DNA from: Piscibacillus halophilus
Lineage (GTDB): Bacteria; Bacillota; Bacilli; Bacillales; Alkalibacillaceae
Assembly (NCBI RefSeq): GCF_900110685.1
Contig: NZ_FOES01000003.1
Span: 1 to 64,000 of the forward strand
Length of the DNA: 64,000 nt
Direction of reading: 5' to 3'
Both the position numbers and the translations under genes were made by a program. Below the pieces are notes generated by a model. The model was not told where the DNA came from. It did not search any database and worked only from the letters and a program-made list of their open reading frames with translations. Shown one piece after another: positions 62,696 to 64,000 of the stretch; position 1 is the first letter of the stretch, and the number at the start of each line of letters is the position of its first letter.

Positions 62696-62828
62696 GACCA
62701 AGAACTGTAATCAAGCTTCATGTTATTTTAGTGCGTTAATGCGTTTACTAGGTGTCATTCACAAAACTAGATTCGAGTGTTAAAATCATCACGGCTTAGT
62801 TATTTGACAGGAGAGAGGGAAAGCAGAG

Positions 62829-63683
62829 ATGGTAACAAGACATAATGGACGAGTCCCTATATGGCAACAATTGTTCTATATCATCATTGGATCAGCGATT
62901 GTAGCGTTATCATTTAATGGTTTTTTATTACCTAACTATATAGCTGCTGGTGGTGTGAGCGGGATTAGTACGATTACTGAATATCTTTTTAATTTAGAGC
63001 CCGCATATGTGATTTGGGGAGTTAATGTACCTGTTTTAATGTTGGCGTTTTTCTTAATTGGAAAAGGTTCAGCCTTACGCTCAGTAGCAGGTTCACTCGT
63101 TTTACCTTTTTTTGTATTTTTAACGCGAAATATTGAGCCGATCTCGGAAGAAGTTATATTAGCTTCCATCTTTGGCGGACTCGGTGTAGGAATTGGTTTA
63201 GGAATTGTATATTTAGGAGATGCTTCAACGGGTGGCACTTCATTAATAGCACAAATGATTTATAAGTATTCTAGTCTGTCTTTAGGGACAAGTTTAGCTA
63301 TTATCGATGGGTTAATTGTTTTAACAGCGATTATTGTTTTTGATGTCGAATTAGGTTTGTTTGCCTTAATTGGGTTATTTATGACAAGTAAGTCTATTGA
63401 TCTTGTTCAAACAGGCTTTAATCGAACAAAAGCAACACTTATTGTTTCTGGAAAACATCGAGAAGTCCAGCAGGCCATTTACGACAAAGTTGATCGTGGT
63501 GTTACACGTATATCAGCGCAAGGTGGTTTTACGGAACAGGATCGCCCAGTCCTAATGTGTGTGGTCAATCAAACAGAGATTAGTAAACTAAAACGAACGA
63601 TTAAAGAAGCAGACCCAGAAGCTTTTGTCATTGTAATGGATTCATCAGAAGTGTTAGGTAGAGGGTTCTACCAAACAAGTTAA
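62829..63683 (+). CDS. YitT family membrane protein (DUF161 + DUF2179)
   Basis: A 284-aa protein with five or six helices (about 12-175) and a cytoplasmic DUF2179 ligand-binding-like domain (TLIVSGKHREVQQAIYDKVD, DRPVLMCVVNQTEISKLKR). The opening SFNGFLLPNYIAAGGVSGIS is a YitT hallmark. The function of the family is unknown. ATG 62829 follows GGAGAGAGGGAAAGCAGAG. Confidence 0.92.
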   Translation: MVTRHNGRVPIWQQLFYIIIGSAIVALSFNGFLLPNYIAAGGVSGISTITEYLFNLEPAYVIWGVNVPVLMLAFFLIGKGSALRSVAGSLVLPFFVFLTRNIEPISEEVILASIFGGLGVGIGLGIVYLGDASTGGTSLIAQMIYKYSSLSLGTSLAIIDGLIVLTAIIVFDVELGLFALIGLFMTSKSIDLVQTGFNRTKATLIVSGKHREVQQAIYDKVDRGVTRISAQGGFTEQDRPVLMCVVNQTEISKLKRTIKEADPEAFVIVMDSSEVLGRGFYQTS

Positions 63684-63747
63684 AGGTAAAATGTCTCTAA
63701 GTATCGAACCAGAGAACTAGACCATTTAAGTAGAAAGGATGTTTCGA

Positions 63748-64000
63748 ATGATTGTTACAACGACTAATCTAAATTGATGGAAGAGAAATTGAAGAATATG
63801 TTGATTTAGTTTCTGGACAAACGATTATGGGGGCGAACGTTGTGAGAGACTTCATGGCCAGTATTACAGATGTGGTTGGTGGTCGAAGTGCTCAATATGA
63901 GAACAAGCTTAATCAAGGGAAAGAGTTGGCGATTAAGGAAATGAAAGAAGAAGCAGCTGAACGTGGCGCTAATGCTGTCGTTGGTGTCGATTTAGATTTT
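63748..64000 (+). pseudogene. UPF0145 (YbjQ-like) gene with a one-base insertion, truncated by the window edge
   Basis: From ATG 63748 (AAAGGATGTTTCGA ahead) the frame reads MIVTTTN and then stops at TGA 63775. Dropping the T at 63770 gives NQIDGREIEEYVDL and an open frame to the end of the window (GANVVRDFMASITDVVGGRS, AAERGANAVVGVDLDF), which is the UPF0145 family. The single extra base is either a genuine frameshift or a sequencing error. No alternative start restores the head. Confidence 0.82.

Noticed and set aside
62518-62721. 67-codon minus-strand ORF with ICRF/TCKF heptads
   Set aside because: Translation of array C; no ribosome site and no family resemblance.

Overview
The window reads as chromosomal DNA of a low-GC, endospore-forming member of the Bacillaceae, probably a halotolerant genus such as Halobacillus, Piscibacillus, Alkalibacillus or Virgibacillus; the genus cannot be fixed from sequence alone. 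The evidence is a GerA/B/C germination operon, an alpha/beta SASP, YhcN, YjcZ, SpoVR-like and Spo0E-like proteins, sigma-G/E/K-like promoters, strong AGGAGG-type ribosome sites, and the Bacillus yheA/yheB/yhaONM/prsA/hpr/hit/ecs gene backbone. Very acidic secreted proteins and a glycine betaine transporter fit a salty habitat.

Layout. 0-7.5 kb: MATE exporter, staphylococcal-type MurG, spore germinant receptor operon (minus strand) and a DUF389 membrane protein. 7.5-12.7 kb: the BmrCD heterodimeric multidrug exporter behind a leader-peptide attenuator whose competing RNA arms can be read directly, followed by a membrane-anchored serine protease. 12.7-14.8 kb: SigI/RsgI stress sigma pair. 14.9-21.3 kb: a six-gene operon with an anchored protein of unknown family, two ABC-2 permeases, an ATPase, a GAF histidine kinase with a cysteine cluster and a LuxR-type regulator. 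21.4-26 kb: sporulation-linked and small membrane or lipoprotein genes. 26-31.1 kb: an accessory stretch of acetyltransferases, HAD phosphatases, a nucleotidyltransferase and DinB, including about 1 kb of decayed acetyltransferase fragments. 31.2-37.2 kb: Spo0E-like protein, chemoreceptor, ChrA, a cobalamin-binding-type protein and AzlCD. 37.3-41.6 kb: acidic secreted protein, IDEAL protein, VanY-type peptidase, FumC and SASP. 41.7-49.2 kb: the yheB-yheA-yhzD-yhaO-yhaN-yhaM block. 49.2-52.6 kb: a MoxR/DUF58/DUF4129 cassette between yhaM and prsA. 52.6-62.5 kb: prsA, YjcZ, DUF3267, hpr, gbsR, opuABC, yhaH, hit and ecsAB. 62.8-64 kb: YitT protein and a frameshifted UPF0145 gene cut by the window edge.

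Regulatory logic can be read in several places: attenuation before bmrCD, sigma-G -10 elements before the germination operon and yhcN, a sigma-E-like element before an unknown gene at 25.1 kb, a LexA-type box before yhaO, a 22-bp palindrome between gbsR and opuA, and a hairpin that can mask the SASP ribosome site.

The least explained signal is a set of three separate intergenic arrays (about 24.15, 59.23 and 62.54 kb) in which a 9-bp core recurs exactly every 21 bp, seven or eight times, with unrelated 12-bp spacers. They are not CRISPRs and not genes, and 21 bp is two turns of B-DNA.
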